Source: Cryomorphaceae bacterium (GTDB lineage Bacteria; Bacteroidota; Bacteroidia; Flavobacteriales_G; Salibacteraceae). From it: a stretch of DNA of 6,953 nucleotides. Below the pieces are notes generated by a model. It made no database searches and was not told the DNA's origin. It was given only the letters and a program-made list of their open reading frames with translations. Location of the stretch: positions 1 through 6,953 of the forward strand of contig PXEK01000342.1 in assembly GCA_003564735.1 (NCBI GenBank). The letters run 5' to 3'. Position numbers and translations under genes: made by a program. Below, in pieces: positions 1-5,512 of this stretch (the stretch's first letter is position 1; each line of letters opens with the position of its first letter).

Positions 1-975
1 ATCCCCGAAGATGAGCGCGATTATTTTTTGGAGCGCATGTATCCCGCCTACGGTAATTTGGCTCCCAGGGACATATCATCCCGAGCCGCGAAAAAACAAA
101 TAGATGCCGGCAAAGGGGTAGGGCCGTTAAAAAACGCCGTGTACCTCGATTTCAAAACCGCTATTGAAAAAAAGGGTAAAACCGAAATAGAATCACAATA
201 CGGCAATTTATTTGAAATGTATAAAAATATCACGGGTTTAGACGCTTATTCAGAACCGATGATGATTGCCCCCTCCGCCCACTTTTCGATGGGCGGGCTA
301 TGGGTAGATTACGAGCTGATGAGCAATGTTCAAGGTCTGTTCGTTTTGGGCGAAGCAAATTTTGCCGATCACGGTGCTAACCGACTTGGAGCTAACTCAC
401 TTCTTCAAGCTTGTGTGGATGGTTACTACATTGCTCCGCATACGCTAATGAATTACTTGGCACATGGCCAACCACAAGGTAAAACGGAATATGATAATGA
501 ACTTAATGAGGTAAATCAACGGCTGAATCGCTTACTTAATATTAAAGGAACCACCACTCCCGATACCTATCATAAAAAACTGGGTAAAATACTTTTTGAC
601 CGTTGCGGCTTGGTTCGCAATGAAGCCGGATTGAAAAAAGCAAAGGAAGAGATTAAAAATCTAAAAACCGATTTCTATGAAAACCTCTTGGTAGCGGGAA
701 AAGGTCAAGAAATCAATGCCGAGCTGGAAAAAGCCGGCAGAGTAGCAGACTATTTTGAGCTGGCTTTACTCATAGTGGAGGACGCTTTAACTCGCAATGA
801 ATCGTGCGGTGCACATTTTAGAGAAGAATTCCAAACACCCGAGGGTGAAGCGCAAAGAAATGACAGTGAATTCCAATACGTATCCCTTTGGGAAACTACC
901 GAAAACGGATTCAAGCTTCATAAAGAGGAGCTTAACTTCGAGTACGTTAAGCCTGAAGTAAGAAGTTACCAATAG
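1..975 (+). CDS. sdhA: Succinate dehydrogenase / fumarate reductase flavoprotein subunit, C-terminal half (5'-partial)
   Basis: The reading frame is open from base 1, so the first visible ATG (base 28) is internal and the true start lies upstream. About 324 residues remain, roughly half of a Bacteroidota SdhA. The subunit carries FAD and interconverts succinate and fumarate at the inner face of the cytoplasmic membrane, passing electrons to the iron-sulphur subunit. Counting from the ATG at 28, recognisable family motifs are NLAPRDISSRA (catalytic-type Arg14), HFSMGGLWVD (His85), the FAD-contact stretch LFVLGEANFADHGANRLGA (Glu109, His115, Arg119), then the helical C-terminal domain ending KPEVRSYQ, a normal family terminus. 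The FAD-binding N-terminus and the covalent-FAD histidine are outside the window. Visible catalytic residues are intact. The family assignment is firm; succinate oxidation versus fumarate reduction in vivo cannot be decided from this piece. sdhB does not follow, which is unusual. Confidence 0.96.
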   Translation: MPEDERDYFLERMYPAYGNLAPRDISSRAAKKQIDAGKGVGPLKNAVYLDFKTAIEKKGKTEIESQYGNLFEMYKNITGLDAYSEPMMIAPSAHFSMGGLWVDYELMSNVQGLFVLGEANFADHGANRLGANSLLQACVDGYYIAPHTLMNYLAHGQPQGKTEYDNELNEVNQRLNRLLNIKGTTTPDTYHKKLGKILFDRCGLVRNEAGLKKAKEEIKNLKTDFYENLLVAGKGQEINAELEKAGRVADYFELALLIVEDALTRNESCGAHFREEFQTPEGEAQRNDSEFQYVSLWETTENGFKLHKEELNFEYVKPEVRSYQ

Positions 976-1037
976 AATATTTCGACGGGGATCAAAAAGT
1001 CGGGAAACAACAAGCAATCCCAAACGGTTAAATACAC

Positions 1038-2465
1038 ATGCGCATACTATTGACAGGAGCCACAGGCTACATTGGAAAGAGAATTTTACCGCAACTGTTG
1101 CGAAAAAACTTTCATGTTGTGGCTGTGGTTCGAGACAAGGCGCGGTTTACGGGTCCCGAGCAATTTTTGAATAACGTTGAAATTATCGAGCACGATTTTA
1201 TTAGAGAGTATAGCGGCCCAATTCCTGATATTGATGCAGCCTATTATTTGATTCACTCCATGAGCTCAGGAAGTGATAACTTTGATGAAAAAGAGGCCTT
1301 ATGCGCAAGTAACTTTGTGCGTTTTATTGATGTTACAAATTGCAAGCAAATCGTTTACTTGAGCGGACTCACCAACCAAAAACAACTTTCAAAACACTTA
1401 AAATCCAGGCAAAACACCGGTCATATTTTAGGTCAGAGCCGAGTACCGCTCACCGAGTTACAAGCCGGCATCATTGTGGGCAGCGGCAGTGCCTCCTTTG
1501 AAATTATTCGCGATTTGGTTGAAAAACTCCCCGTGATGGTAGCACCGCGCTGGTTAGAAACCAAATGCCAACCCATCGGAATCAGAACCGCCTTGCAATA
1601 CCTCACCGGAGTAATTGAAAAGCCCGAGGCAATAGGCAACACATACCAAATAGGCGGCCCTGATGTACTTACTTACAAAGAAATGCTGCTTCAATACGCA
1701 GAAGTAAGAAAATTGAAACGAGCTATTTTCACACTTCCGGTAATGACCCCCAAACTATCGAGCTACTGGTTGTATTTTGTCACCTCAACAACCTATTCGC
1801 TTGCCGTAAATTTAGTGGACAGCATGAAGGTGGAAGTCGTTTGCGAGGAAAACCGAATTCGAGACCTTATCGATGTAAAACAGTTAAGTTACAAAAAGAA
1901 CATTGAATTGGCTTTTAGTAAAATTGAGCAAAATATGGTCGTGAGCAGTTGGAAAGATGCAGCCGTTACCGGGCTTGAAAACTTCAACTTAAGCGAGTGT
2001 ATTGAAGTCCCCAAATACGGTTGCTTTCGCGATGTACAGCGCGCCAAACTAAAATCCCCGGCAGATACCGTAAAAAACAGAATTTGGAGTATCGGCGGTA
2101 AAAACGGCTGGTACTACGGTAATTTTTTGTGGCAAATCAGAGGTTTATTAGACAAAGTCTCGGGCGGTGTAGGATTGCGACGCGGCAGAACACATCCCGA
2201 TAAATTAAGCTCAGGCGACGCTTTGGATTTTTGGCGCGTAATTGACGCCGATTACGAACGAGGCCGTTTATTGCTTTACGCCGAAATGAAACTCCCGGGT
2301 GAAGCTTGGTTAGAGTTTGTAATCGAGTCTCAAAACCAAGAGAACTACCTCATACAAACCGCTACATTCCGACCCAAAGGACTTTTAGGCAGATCCTACT
2401 GGTATGCCGTTACACCTTTCCACCGGCTGATTTTCAAAGGCATGGCCGATAATATTGCTAAATAA
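1038..2465 (+). CDS. YbjT-like atypical SDR / NAD(P)-binding protein with C-terminal DUF2867 domain
   Basis: This 475-residue protein has a Rossmann fold at its N-terminus: a beta strand, then TGATGYIG (residues 6-13), the glycine-rich dinucleotide motif of extended and atypical short-chain dehydrogenases. VVRD near residue 31 ends strand 2, and VYLSGL (107-111) is the strand-5 signature. Where classical SDRs have Tyr-x-x-x-Lys, this one reads HLKSRQNTG (120-128), as in NmrA/YbjT-type relatives, so classical Tyr-Lys catalysis is doubtful. IIVGSGSASFE (145-155) and the LPVMVAPRW segment (164-172) are typical of YbjT-like proteins. Residues about 330-470, with LRRGRTHPDKL, DFWRV and ATFRPKGLLGRSYWY, look like DUF2867. 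The length matches the full two-domain family. The substrate is unknown. It starts 62 bases after sdhA on the same strand, so co-transcription is possible but unproven. No Shine-Dalgarno is visible; the start is set by the Rossmann strand beginning at residue 2. Confidence 0.9.
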   Translation: MRILLTGATGYIGKRILPQLLRKNFHVVAVVRDKARFTGPEQFLNNVEIIEHDFIREYSGPIPDIDAAYYLIHSMSSGSDNFDEKEALCASNFVRFIDVTNCKQIVYLSGLTNQKQLSKHLKSRQNTGHILGQSRVPLTELQAGIIVGSGSASFEIIRDLVEKLPVMVAPRWLETKCQPIGIRTALQYLTGVIEKPEAIGNTYQIGGPDVLTYKEMLLQYAEVRKLKRAIFTLPVMTPKLSSYWLYFVTSTTYSLAVNLVDSMKVEVVCEENRIRDLIDVKQLSYKKNIELAFSKIEQNMVVSSWKDAAVTGLENFNLSECIEVPKYGCFRDVQRAKLKSPADTVKNRIWSIGGKNGWYYGNFLWQIRGLLDKVSGGVGLRRGRTHPDKLSSGDALDFWRVIDADYERGRLLLYAEMKLPGEAWLEFVIESQNQENYLIQTATFRPKGLLGRSYWYAVTPFHRLIFKGMADNIAK

Positions 2466-2562
2466 GTTAAATTTTTTAGCCTGTTTCATTCTCGAAATAA
2501 AATAATACAGCTTTTATTTACACAAAGAAAGCGGATAAAAATAACCCTGCGTTAAATCGTAT

Positions 2563-2570
2563 TATGTTTG
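2563..2570 (+). promoter_or_regulatory. Possible Bacteroidota -7 box (TATGTTTG)
   Basis: TATGTTTG fits the Bacteroidota -7 consensus TAnnTTTG exactly and lies in non-coding DNA 98 bases after the SDR stop. No clear TTG/TTTG -33 element is found 17-23 bases upstream, so this could be a chance match. It sits 40 bases upstream of a second exact box. Confidence 0.25.
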
Positions 2571-2602
2571 TGTTAAGCCGCTTCAAGCAACACATAAAAT
2601 AC

Positions 2603-2610
2603 TATCTTTG
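2603..2610 (+). promoter_or_regulatory. Probable Bacteroidota promoter -7 box (TATCTTTG)
   Basis: TATCTTTGCA, preceded by an A-rich stretch, is an exact TAnnTTTG match in the form commonly seen upstream of Bacteroidota genes. Transcription would begin roughly at 2615-2618. The -33 region shows no good TTTG at the expected spacing. It is the best candidate promoter for the nuclease gene, or for the small ORF that starts about 12 bases after the inferred start site. Confidence 0.5.
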
Positions 2611-2627
2611 CATCGCAAACTTTTCAA

Positions 2628-2804
2628 ATGTATCATACCGGAGAGAATAAAATAATTCCCTCAAACTACACTTCTACTCGCTATTCTGTTATTAATTTTT
2701 TTAACTGTTTTAATACTTGGTGTTTTGATAAACATCAGGTTTATACCCGGATGCCTTACACTACACTTTCAACACCTTTAAAACAAAATATTAAAGCTTT
2801 ATAG
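2628..2804 (+). CDS. Doubtful small ORF, 58 codons, just downstream of a promoter box
   Basis: An ATG at 2628 opens a 58-codon frame ending in TAG at 2802. It is the first ATG after the exact TATCTTTG box at 2603. The predicted peptide begins MYHTGENKII and is rich in Thr, Tyr, Asn and Phe, with two Cys (about residues 28 and 32). It has no signal peptide, no clear membrane segment and no family I recognise. Base composition matches the spacer rather than the neighbouring genes, and there is no Shine-Dalgarno, although that is uninformative in this phylum. A chance ORF inside the 5' leader of the nuclease mRNA is the simpler reading. It is listed because its position directly behind a promoter box is what a real small gene or leader peptide would show. 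Confidence 0.15.
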   Translation: MYHTGENKIIPSNYTSTRYSVINFFNCFNTWCFDKHQVYTRMPYTTLSTPLKQNIKAL

Positions 2805-2901
2805 ACCGGCATTGATTTGTCGCTAAACAGACTCAGCCCCATTCCAATTAATAAAATTCACCGGCGGAAAAATATAAAACAGCCCTTACTACGTCAACAG
2901 C

Positions 2902-2922
2902 GGATTGTGCTTACAACAATCC
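2902..2922 (+). other. Small hairpin just upstream of the nuclease start codon
   Basis: GGATTGT (2902-2908) and ACAATCC (2916-2922) are perfect 7-bp complements around a 7-base loop, ending 17 bases before the ATG. The bases that follow are A-rich, not T-rich, so it is not a terminator. It could affect translation or mRNA stability, or be chance. Confidence 0.25.
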
Positions 2923-2939
2923 AATAAAAAAGACAACAA

Positions 2940-4544
2940 ATGAACAAAGTAAAAATCCTCTTTACGGCACTGTCGCTTACAATTCCCGGTTTCACCCGGG
3001 CACAAATCATCCCTCAAGAAACCATTTTTGAAGGCTTGACGGGAAACGTGTTACTTGGCAGTTTAGCAAACACTTACAGGCCGGCATCTGTATTAAATTA
3101 CAACGACGCCAGAGACCTCATGTTTTCTGAAATCTATAATCAAAACGGAATAAATATTTGCAATTATACGGGCGATACAATTGCCATACCTTTTGCACAT
3201 CCAACCCCCCGAACCATAGCAAACGCGCATATCCCCAATTGGAATACCGAACATATTTACCCCCAATCTAAAGGGGCAAGTTCGGGAAATGCCAACAGCG
3301 ACTTACATCATTTAGTACCTGTGAGAGCAGATGTTAACAGCTCAAGAGGAAATTCCCCTTTTGGATTTGTCAAACCCGAAGATGCAACCAATTGGTGGAA
3401 TCATAACGGCGGCACATCTGCAAACCCGAATGCAAATCAAGCGCAATACAGCAAAGCAATGGGCAGCTCTAAGTTTGAGCCGCGTGATGCCGTTAAAGGC
3501 GATATAGCCCGCGCCGTATTCTACTTTTTTGCGGTTTACAACAACGCAGCGTTGAATGCTGACCCCGGTTTTTGTCGCCAACAATATGAAGATCTCAAAG
3601 AATTTCATCAAAACGATCCCGTTGACCTTCTTGAATCACAGCGAAACAATCTAAAAGCCGCAGTACAAGACGGCAAGGTGAATCCTTTTATTTTAGATAC
3701 CACACTTGTTCGCCGCGCCTTTTTTGAAAATTTTGTTTACCCCGATTCCACCGGCGAGAACTCTGATTATTTTATCGATTTTGAAGATGTTTTTAAATCC
3801 GGATATGCCGATGATTTTATTATGATTAAAAACATTTCTTGGAAACTCGACAACTTCCTCATAGGCACCTCGGCCAACGACATGAAAATTGACTCAAGAT
3901 CTGCACGCGGCAGACATCAAGCCTCACCGGCATTATTGGAAATGCAGGAAGACCTCACCGGCGGCTTAGGTGAATTAAGCTTTTTATTTGCCAGGTCTAA
4001 CTTTAGTAATGACCGCACTCCAAACGCTGTTCAACTGGCGGTTGAATACAGTTTGAATGAGGGCGAAAATTGGATTGAAACGGGAAGTATAATTGAAACA
4101 GACAGCGTGGATGACATGACCCTGTATAAAACCGAGATTAATGAAGCCGGTAATTTTCGAATCAGAATTCGATCAATAGGCGGAGATGACGGTCGCCGTT
4201 TTAACATTGACAACCTGTTAATCACAAAATACGATACACCTGTTATTTCCAATACGCAACCTCCATCGGCTGTACCGGAGCAAAAACCGGAATTAAAACA
4301 AAACTACCCAAACCCCGTAACCGATTACACTACAATTATTTACTACCTATCGAACGACGCGCAAGTAAACCTTGAAATTTACAACATGATGGGGCAAAAA
4401 GTAAAAACCCCGGTTAATAAATACGCGACCAAAGGAAAACACGAAGTCACTATAAATACGCTGAATTTACCCGCCGGCGTTTACATTTATACACTCACTA
4501 CTCCAACCCATACTTTCTCGAAAAAAATGAACGTAATTCATTAA
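2940..4544 (+). CDS. Secreted endonuclease I family nuclease with T9SS C-terminal sorting domain
   Basis: The 534-residue protein starts with a Sec signal peptide (residues 1 to about 22: MNKVK, hydrophobic core, FTRAQ), which fixes the start. Residues about 50-265 are an endonuclease I (beta-beta-alpha-metal) domain: NTEHIYPQS (102-110) supplies the general-base His105 and probable metal ligand Glu104; SDLHHLVP (120-127) and DVNSSRGN (131-138) supply further family residues, with Asn133 a likely metal ligand; FEPRDAVKGDIAR (179-191) is the following conserved block. The core is complete, so the enzyme should be active. Residues about 278-430 are a beta-rich region starting YFIDFED and ending FNIDNLLITKYD, resembling jelly-roll accessory domains. 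Residues about 455-534 (NYPNPVTDYT, YNMMGQKV, LPAGVYIYTL) are a type A T9SS sorting domain, so export across the outer membrane is expected. The likely role is degradation of extracellular nucleic acid. The stop codon now abuts an inserted element. Confidence 0.94.
   Translation: MNKVKILFTALSLTIPGFTRAQIIPQETIFEGLTGNVLLGSLANTYRPASVLNYNDARDLMFSEIYNQNGINICNYTGDTIAIPFAHPTPRTIANAHIPNWNTEHIYPQSKGASSGNANSDLHHLVPVRADVNSSRGNSPFGFVKPEDATNWWNHNGGTSANPNANQAQYSKAMGSSKFEPRDAVKGDIARAVFYFFAVYNNAALNADPGFCRQQYEDLKEFHQNDPVDLLESQRNNLKAAVQDGKVNPFILDTTLVRRAFFENFVYPDSTGENSDYFIDFEDVFKSGYADDFIMIKNISWKLDNFLIGTSANDMKIDSRSARGRHQASPALLEMQEDLTGGLGELSFLFARSNFSNDRTPNAVQLAVEYSLNEGENWIETGSIIETDSVDDMTLYKTEINEAGNFRIRIRSIGGDDGRRFNIDNLLITKYDTPVISNTQPPSAVPEQKPELKQNYPNPVTDYTTIIYYLSNDAQVNLEIYNMMGQKVKTPVNKYATKGKHEVTINTLNLPAGVYIYTLTTPTHTFSKKMNVIH
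4538..4543. repeat. Left copy of candidate target-site duplication TCATTA
   Basis: TCATTA here and again at 4759-4764 bracket the inserted segment. This copy overlaps the last sense codon and the stop codon of the nuclease. The duplication is 5 or 6 bases depending on which base ends the element. CATTA also recurs at 4766-4770, so part of the match could be local repetition. Confidence 0.5.
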
Positions 4545-4562
4545 AGGCTGTCTTATAAAGTC
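4545..4562 (+). repeat. Left terminal inverted repeat of the short insertion
   Basis: AGGCTGTCTTATAAAGTC begins at the base after the nuclease stop codon. Its inner part pairs with the right end at 4741-4759. Tips of the GGCTGTC kind are common among bacterial insertion sequences, but that alone does not identify a family. Confidence 0.55.
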
Positions 4563-4574
4563 GAAAGCAAGGCT

Positions 4575-4613
4575 CCACCAACTTTGTTGCGGTAACCCCT
4601 GCGAAGTTGGTGG
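4575..4613. repeat. Perfect 10-bp inverted repeat / hairpin inside the insertion
   Basis: CCACCAACTT (4575-4584) and AAGTTGGTGG (4604-4613) are exact complements around a 19-base loop. The loop holds a possible minor stem, GCGG with CTGC. No T-run follows on either strand, so it is not a standard terminator. Its place just inside the left end fits a structure that shields an IS from read-through transcription or takes part in transposition; this is inference. Confidence 0.55.
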
Positions 4614-4623
4614 TAAAACAGGG

Positions 4624-4656
4624 TTTGAAATTCAAAAAAGCGACGTCTACTTTTGT
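4624..4656 (+). promoter_or_regulatory. Promoter-like sequence inside the insertion (TTTG-N21-TACTTTTG)
   Basis: TTTG (4624-4627) is followed after 21 bases by TACTTTTG (4649-4656), an exact TAnnTTTG. Both elements and the spacing fit the Bacteroidota -33/-7 pattern, the only place in the window where both boxes are present. It would fire rightward from about 4663. In the parent element it could have driven a transposase; here its transcript should stop at the 4772-4800 terminator. Confidence 0.4.
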
Positions 4657-4680
4657 AAATCACCCGCAAAGGCTCGGGGC

Positions 4681-4740
4681 ATGACATTTTTAATGAACCC
4701 TCAAGACCTAAAGATCAGGGCATACACAACACATTTATAG
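4681..4740 (+). pseudogene. Possible residual start of a deleted transposase ORF (19 codons)
   Basis: ATG at 4681, with a second in-frame ATG at 4693, opens a frame ending TAG at 4738-4740, immediately before the right inverted repeat. The peptide from the second ATG is MNPQDLKIRAYTTHL. It lies 18-30 bases after the inferred transcription start of the internal promoter-like sequence. This is what would remain if an IS lost most of its transposase. It is too short to recognise by sequence and may be chance. Confidence 0.2.
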
Positions 4741-4759
4741 GACTTTATAGACAAACCCT
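4741..4759 (-). repeat. Right terminal inverted repeat of the short insertion
   Basis: GACTTTATAGACAAACCCT is, on the complementary strand, AGGGTTTGTCTATAAAGTC. It shares the TGTC-TATAAAGTC core with the left end. The last eight bases (CAAACCCT) also complement AGGGTTTG at 4620-4627 inside the element. Confidence 0.5.
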
Positions 4760-4764
4760 CATTA
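4759..4764. repeat. Right copy of candidate target-site duplication TCATTA
   Basis: This is identical to 4538-4543. Joining 4543 to 4765, which removes the element and this copy, yields CAT TAG at the end of the nuclease frame, a plausible ancestral stop. That supports the duplication reading. Confidence 0.5.
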
Positions 4765-4771
4765 GCATTAA

Positions 4772-4800
4772 AAAAGCCCGAGCGGTGAACTCGGGCTTTT
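4772..4800. terminator. Bidirectional rho-independent terminator between convergent genes
   Basis: AAAAGCCCGAG (4772-4782) and CTCGGGCTTTT (4790-4800) form a perfect 11-bp stem with a 7-base loop (CGGTGAA). On the + strand the stem ends in TTTT and is followed by GATTTT; on the - strand it ends in a run of T. It can therefore end both the nuclease transcript and the converging lipoprotein transcript, whose stop is 23 bases away. Before the upstream insertion it would have started six bases after the nuclease stop. Confidence 0.9.
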
Positions 4801-4823
4801 GATTTTGGTTCTGACCAAAAATA

Positions 4824-5345
4824 TTAATCTTCATCTGCGATAAAAGTACCCTGAATGTTAGCCGTTAGCGTATCGCCGCCATCAAAAGGCTCATATTTCA
4901 CGTCCACATCAAAACTGCCGTGAATATGAGTCGCACTCACCTCAGTAATTTCTACCGATCCTGAAGTGCCTCCGAATACTTCGCTGCCATTAGAATAGTT
5001 TACCGCCACTTCATCATCTCCCAAACCATCAAAAACCACATCAGTTACCTCACTGTAGGTTTTTTCGTCAATAGGGTTTTTGAAGTTAAACGAAACATTA
5101 GAAAACCCATCAGTGGATGAAGTTAAAATAACATTGATTTCATCTCCGTCCTCCTCAAAATAAGCGGCGCCGTTGCGGCTTGCTTGATCGTCACCGGTAA
5201 CCTCGTAATCAAATGTGGCCGTGGTATTTGAACCGCCGCCGTTTCCGCCGTTGTTGTTATCATCTCCGTTGTCGTCATCATCACTGCTGCAAGCCGTAAA
5301 TGACAAGGCGCAGGCAGCTAAAAACATAAAAATCAGTTTCTTCAT
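4824..5345 (-). CDS. Small exported lipoprotein, probably surface-exposed (beta-rich, DUF6252-like)
   Basis: The 173-residue protein has a lipoprotein signal: MKKLIFMFLAACALSFTAC, with the lipidated Cys at residue 19. It is followed by SSDDDD, which resembles the acidic lipoprotein export signal that sends Bacteroidota lipoproteins to the cell surface. Residues 22-40 are a low-complexity Asp/Asn/Gly linker. Residues about 42-173 are beta-rich and very acidic, with a closing pattern of the form GSVEITEVSATHIHGSFDVD (129-148) and a final GTF. That pattern is common in small flavobacterial lipoproteins such as DUF6252-type proteins, but family membership is a guess. No catalytic motif is visible. 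The start is fixed by the signal peptide. It has its own promoter-like box at 5375-5382 and converges on the nuclease gene across a shared terminator. A binding or structural surface role is possible; the function is unknown. Confidence 0.88.
   Translation of the reverse strand: MKKLIFMFLAACALSFTACSSDDDDNGDDNNNGGNGGGSNTTATFDYEVTGDDQASRNGAAYFEEDGDEINVILTSSTDGFSNVSFNFKNPIDEKTYSEVTDVVFDGLGDDEVAVNYSNGSEVFGGTSGSVEITEVSATHIHGSFDVDVKYEPFDGGDTLTANIQGTFIADED
5229..5282 (-). repeat. Low-complexity Asp/Asn/Gly-coding tract in the lipoprotein gene
   Basis: Residues 22-39 of the lipoprotein are only Asp, Asn, Gly and one Ser, encoded by near-repeated GAT/GAC, AAC and GGC/GGA triplets. The tract forms a flexible linker between the lipid anchor and the beta domain. 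Such triplet runs can change length by slippage in whole codons, which would alter linker length without a frameshift. Confidence 0.7.
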
Positions 5346-5374
5346 AATATTGTGTTAGTTTAATTTAGAAAGCA

Positions 5375-5382
5375 CAAACTTA
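5375..5382 (-). promoter_or_regulatory. Probable -7 box of the small lipoprotein gene (TAAGTTTG)
   Basis: Read on the minus strand, TAAGTTTG matches TAnnTTTG exactly and lies 29 bases before the lipoprotein ATG, giving a leader of about 20-25 bases. No clear -33 TTG is visible at 17-23 bases upstream, where the DNA is A-rich. Confidence 0.45.
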
Positions 5383-5512
5383 TAATATTTTTTCGTCTTT
5401 TGGTCAGAGCCGCCCCCTACCCAATGAAAAACCACTGAAAATCAAGCAGAAAAACCAAAAAATTTCCATTCCTAAACAATGACTAAATTTTCAACTGTTT
5501 AAAACAATAAAA

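Larger units (their letters stand above)
2466..2939. other. AT-rich spacer between the SDR gene and the nuclease gene
   Basis: This 474-base stretch has no convincing gene. It is visibly richer in A+T than the flanking genes. It holds two exact TAnnTTTG boxes on the + strand (2563 and 2603), one 58-codon ORF of doubtful reality (2628-2804), and a short hairpin just upstream of the nuclease start (2902-2922). I see no rho-independent terminator after the SDR stop: the T-run at about 2471-2477 has no stem before it. If the 2603 box drives the nuclease gene, that mRNA has a leader of roughly 320 bases. Confidence 0.7.
4544..4759. mobile_element. Short non-autonomous (MITE-like) insertion or internally deleted IS remnant
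   Basis: The left end AGGCTGTCTTATAAAGTC (4545-4562) and the right end GACTTTATAGACAAACCCT (4741-4759) are imperfect inverted repeats. The shared core is TGTC(T)TATAAAGTC: 13 of 14 positions once one base is gapped, with diverged outer tips. A TCATTA direct repeat flanks the segment, as expected of a target-site duplication. There is no transposase gene. Inside are a perfect 10-bp hairpin (4575-4613), a promoter-like TTTG-N21-TACTTTTG (4624-4656) and a short ORF (4681-4740) that stops just before the right repeat. This order (end, hairpin, promoter, start codon, other end) is what an IS would leave after internal deletion. I cannot assign a family. Confidence is moderate because the terminal repeats are imperfect and no second copy is visible in the window. 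Confidence 0.6.

Noticed and set aside
787..1023. Minus-strand ORF of 78 codons over the sdhA end and the following gap
   Set aside because: It is antisense to the clear sdhA frame for most of its length and has no recognisable motif, signal or promoter.
976..1031. Remnant of sdhB after sdhA
   Set aside because: None of the cysteine clusters or the usual N-terminal strand of SdhB can be read in any frame of the gap.
2466..2500. Rho-independent terminator after the SDR gene
   Set aside because: There is a T-run, but no GC-rich stem precedes it.
2797..2806. CTTTATAGAC shared with the right end of the insertion (4743-4752), suggesting a second element copy in the spacer
   Set aside because: The match stops after ten bases, no partner left end is found nearby, and an AT-rich 10-mer match is expected by chance.
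3342..4252. Two minus-strand ORFs inside the nuclease gene
   Set aside because: They are antisense to a frame whose catalytic and sorting motifs are unmistakable, and neither shows a signal peptide or domain.
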